Positions 6,441-7,581 of a stretch of DNA of 7,581 bases are shown here, one piece after another. The stretch is from Methanoregulaceae archaeon (GTDB taxonomy: Archaea; Halobacteriota; Methanomicrobia; Methanomicrobiales; Methanospirillaceae): contig DUGU01000234.1 in the NCBI GenBank assembly GCA_013331215.1, forward strand, positions 1 through 7,581, read 5' to 3'. The notes beneath the pieces were generated by a model that saw nothing but the letters and a program-made list of their open reading frames with translations, did not search any database and was not told where the DNA came from. Positions within the stretch are counted from its first letter, which is position 1, and the number at the start of each line of letters is the position of its first letter. The position numbers and the translations under genes were made by a program.

Positions 6441-6505
6441 GGGCCGTCCATATGTGATCCACCGCGCATACGCCGGATACACGACAATACTTCGGATCGA
6501 TCCAT

Positions 6506-7581
6506 ATGAGTCCAGCAAACGTCACCGTCTACCGCCTCAGCCCCGCCTGCGACATCTCGGATGTCGAAGTCGGCACCATCTACGTGGGGCGCGTCCAGGG
6601 GTTCGCCACCTTCGGCACCTTCGTCCAGCTCACCGACCGCCTCAAGGGCCTGGTCCACAAGTCCAACGTCCGGACCAACCACGAGGAGGGCGACGAGATC
6701 CTGGTCCGCGTCAAGCAGATCCGCCCGAACGGCAACATCGACCTCGAGGAGGTCATCCTGCCGTCGTACGAGGAGCAAAACGTGACCAAGAAGGTCACGA
6801 CGACCCGGCTCGTCGAGCTCGGCAGCCGCATCGGCCGGACCGTCACGGTCGTCGGCGAGATCGCCCAGGTCAAACAGACCAGCGGCCCGACCATCTTCAC
6901 GCTCGTCGACGACACCGGGACCGAGAACGCGGCCGCCTTCGTCGAGGCCGGCGTCCGGGCCTACCCCGAGGCGAACCTCGGCGACATCGTCCAGGTCTAC
7001 GGCCAGGCGATGCAGCGCAACTCGCAGGTCCAGATCGAGGTCGGGTCGCTCACGGTCCTCGCGGGCCCGGAGGCAGACGAGGTCAAAGCCCGGATCGAGG
7101 AGGCCCTCGAGCGCCGGGCGGAGCCCGCCGAGATCCCGCTGCTGGTCGAGAGCGACGTGATGACCCTGCTCCGGCCGCAGATGCGCGAGGTCGCGAAGGC
7201 GATCCGGAAGGCGGTCTTCGTCTCGCAGCCGATCCTTCTCCGCCACCACGCCGACGCGGACGGCATCTGCTCGGCCGTCGCGATCGAGCAGGCCGTGGTC
7301 TCCCTGATCCGCGAGTCCGGCGGGGACTTCGACGCCGACTACTTCCTCTTCAAGCGCGCACCGTCCAAGGCCCCCTTCTACGAGATCGAGGACATCACCC
7401 GCGACCTCGACTTCGCGACCAAGGATCTGGCCCGGTACGGCCAGAAGATGCCGCTCGTGCTCCTCACCGATAATGGTTCAACAGAGGAGGACGAACCGGC
7501 ATACAAGATTGCAAGCGTGTACGACATCCCGTTCGTGGTGATAGACCACCACCACCCGGATGCAACCATCGACAAGTACCT
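6506..7581 (+). CDS. Archaeal S1-OB-DHH phosphoesterase (RecJ-like), 3' end outside window
   Basis: The first 358 codons are visible; the frame is open at the window end. Residues about 20-84 form an S1 RNA-binding domain (VGTIYVGRVQGFATFGTFVQL, then KGLVHKSNV). Residues about 105-185 look like an OB-fold nucleic-acid-binding domain (TVTVVGEIAQVK, then TIFTLVDDTG). A charged helix follows, and from about 240 a DHH phosphoesterase domain begins: RHHADADG (246-253), LLTDNGS (319-325) with Asp322, and DHHHPD (347-352), the metal-binding DHH motif. The order fits archaeal RecJ-like proteins (the COG1107 group, by memory), which act on DNA or RNA ends. The rest of DHH and the DHHA1 part lie beyond the window. 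The ATG at 6506 is fixed because an in-frame stop lies at 6455-6457 and no other ATG intervenes. Some relatives carry an N-terminal DnaJ-type zinc finger, which is absent here. Confidence 0.85.
   Translation, partial: MSPANVTVYRLSPACDISDVEVGTIYVGRVQGFATFGTFVQLTDRLKGLVHKSNVRTNHEEGDEILVRVKQIRPNGNIDLEEVILPSYEEQNVTKKVTTTRLVELGSRIGRTVTVVGEIAQVKQTSGPTIFTLVDDTGTENAAAFVEAGVRAYPEANLGDIVQVYGQAMQRNSQVQIEVGSLTVLAGPEADEVKARIEEALERRAEPAEIPLLVESDVMTLLRPQMREVAKAIRKAVFVSQPILLRHHADADGICSAVAIEQAVVSLIRESGGDFDADYFLFKRAPSKAPFYEIEDITRDLDFATKDLARYGQKMPLVLLTDNGSTEEDEPAYKIASVYDIPFVVIDHHHPDATIDKY

Noticed and set aside
6452..6457. ATG followed at once by TGA, a possible start-stop regulatory element
   Set aside because: The TATA box at 6433-6439 predicts transcription from about 6460, downstream of it, so it is probably not in the messenger. 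The TCCATATG context shared with 6501-6508 is only 8 bp and likely chance.
6154..7473. A 439-residue plus-strand frame overlapping the L10e and DHH genes
   Set aside because: It crosses the intergenic region and reads Arg/Pro-rich in the wrong frame of two recognisable genes.

Overview
The window is high-GC archaeal DNA, most likely from a methanogen of the order Methanomicrobiales (the Methanoculleus, Methanofollis and Methanoregula neighbourhood). The evidence for Archaea is the GatD/GatE tRNA-dependent amidotransferase pair, which is archaea-specific, the archaeal/eukaryotic-type ribosomal protein L10e, an archaeal S1-OB-DHH phosphoesterase, TATA-box promoters and an oligo-T terminator. 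The order-level guess is from memory of related proteins and is less certain than the domain-level call.

Left block, minus strand (1-2755): argH, gatD and gatE are read in that order. argH and gatD overlap by ATGA. gatE starts 11 nt inside the end of gatD and runs out of the window. The block links the last step of arginine synthesis with the machinery that makes Gln-tRNA(Gln). A roughly 230-bp divergent intergenic region with an AT-rich island separates it from the genes to the right.

Middle block, plus strand (2985-5770): a three-gene ABC importer of the nitrate/sulfonate/taurine (NitT/TauT) type, made of a lipoprotein substrate-binding protein, a permease and an ATPase. The genes are tightly packed (9-nt gap, then ATGA overlap). 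The main observation of the window is here. The binding protein appears to be circularly permuted: after its signal peptide it begins with the half that is normally C-terminal (the IDGYIAWQPF and HPCC region) and ends with the half that is normally N-terminal (the LGYLKAD, EGSG and KGSIQDV region). The solute is unknown.

Right block, plus strand (5835-7581): the gene for ribosomal protein L10e (uL16 family) with its own promoter and an oligo-T terminator, a 155-bp intergenic stretch with a TATA box, and the 5' part of a gene for an S1-OB-DHH phosphoesterase related to archaeal RecJ-like proteins. That gene is cut by the window end.

I saw no tRNA, rRNA, CRISPR array, insertion sequence or riboswitch. 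Many long antisense frames exist, as expected at this GC content, and I treat them as shadows.
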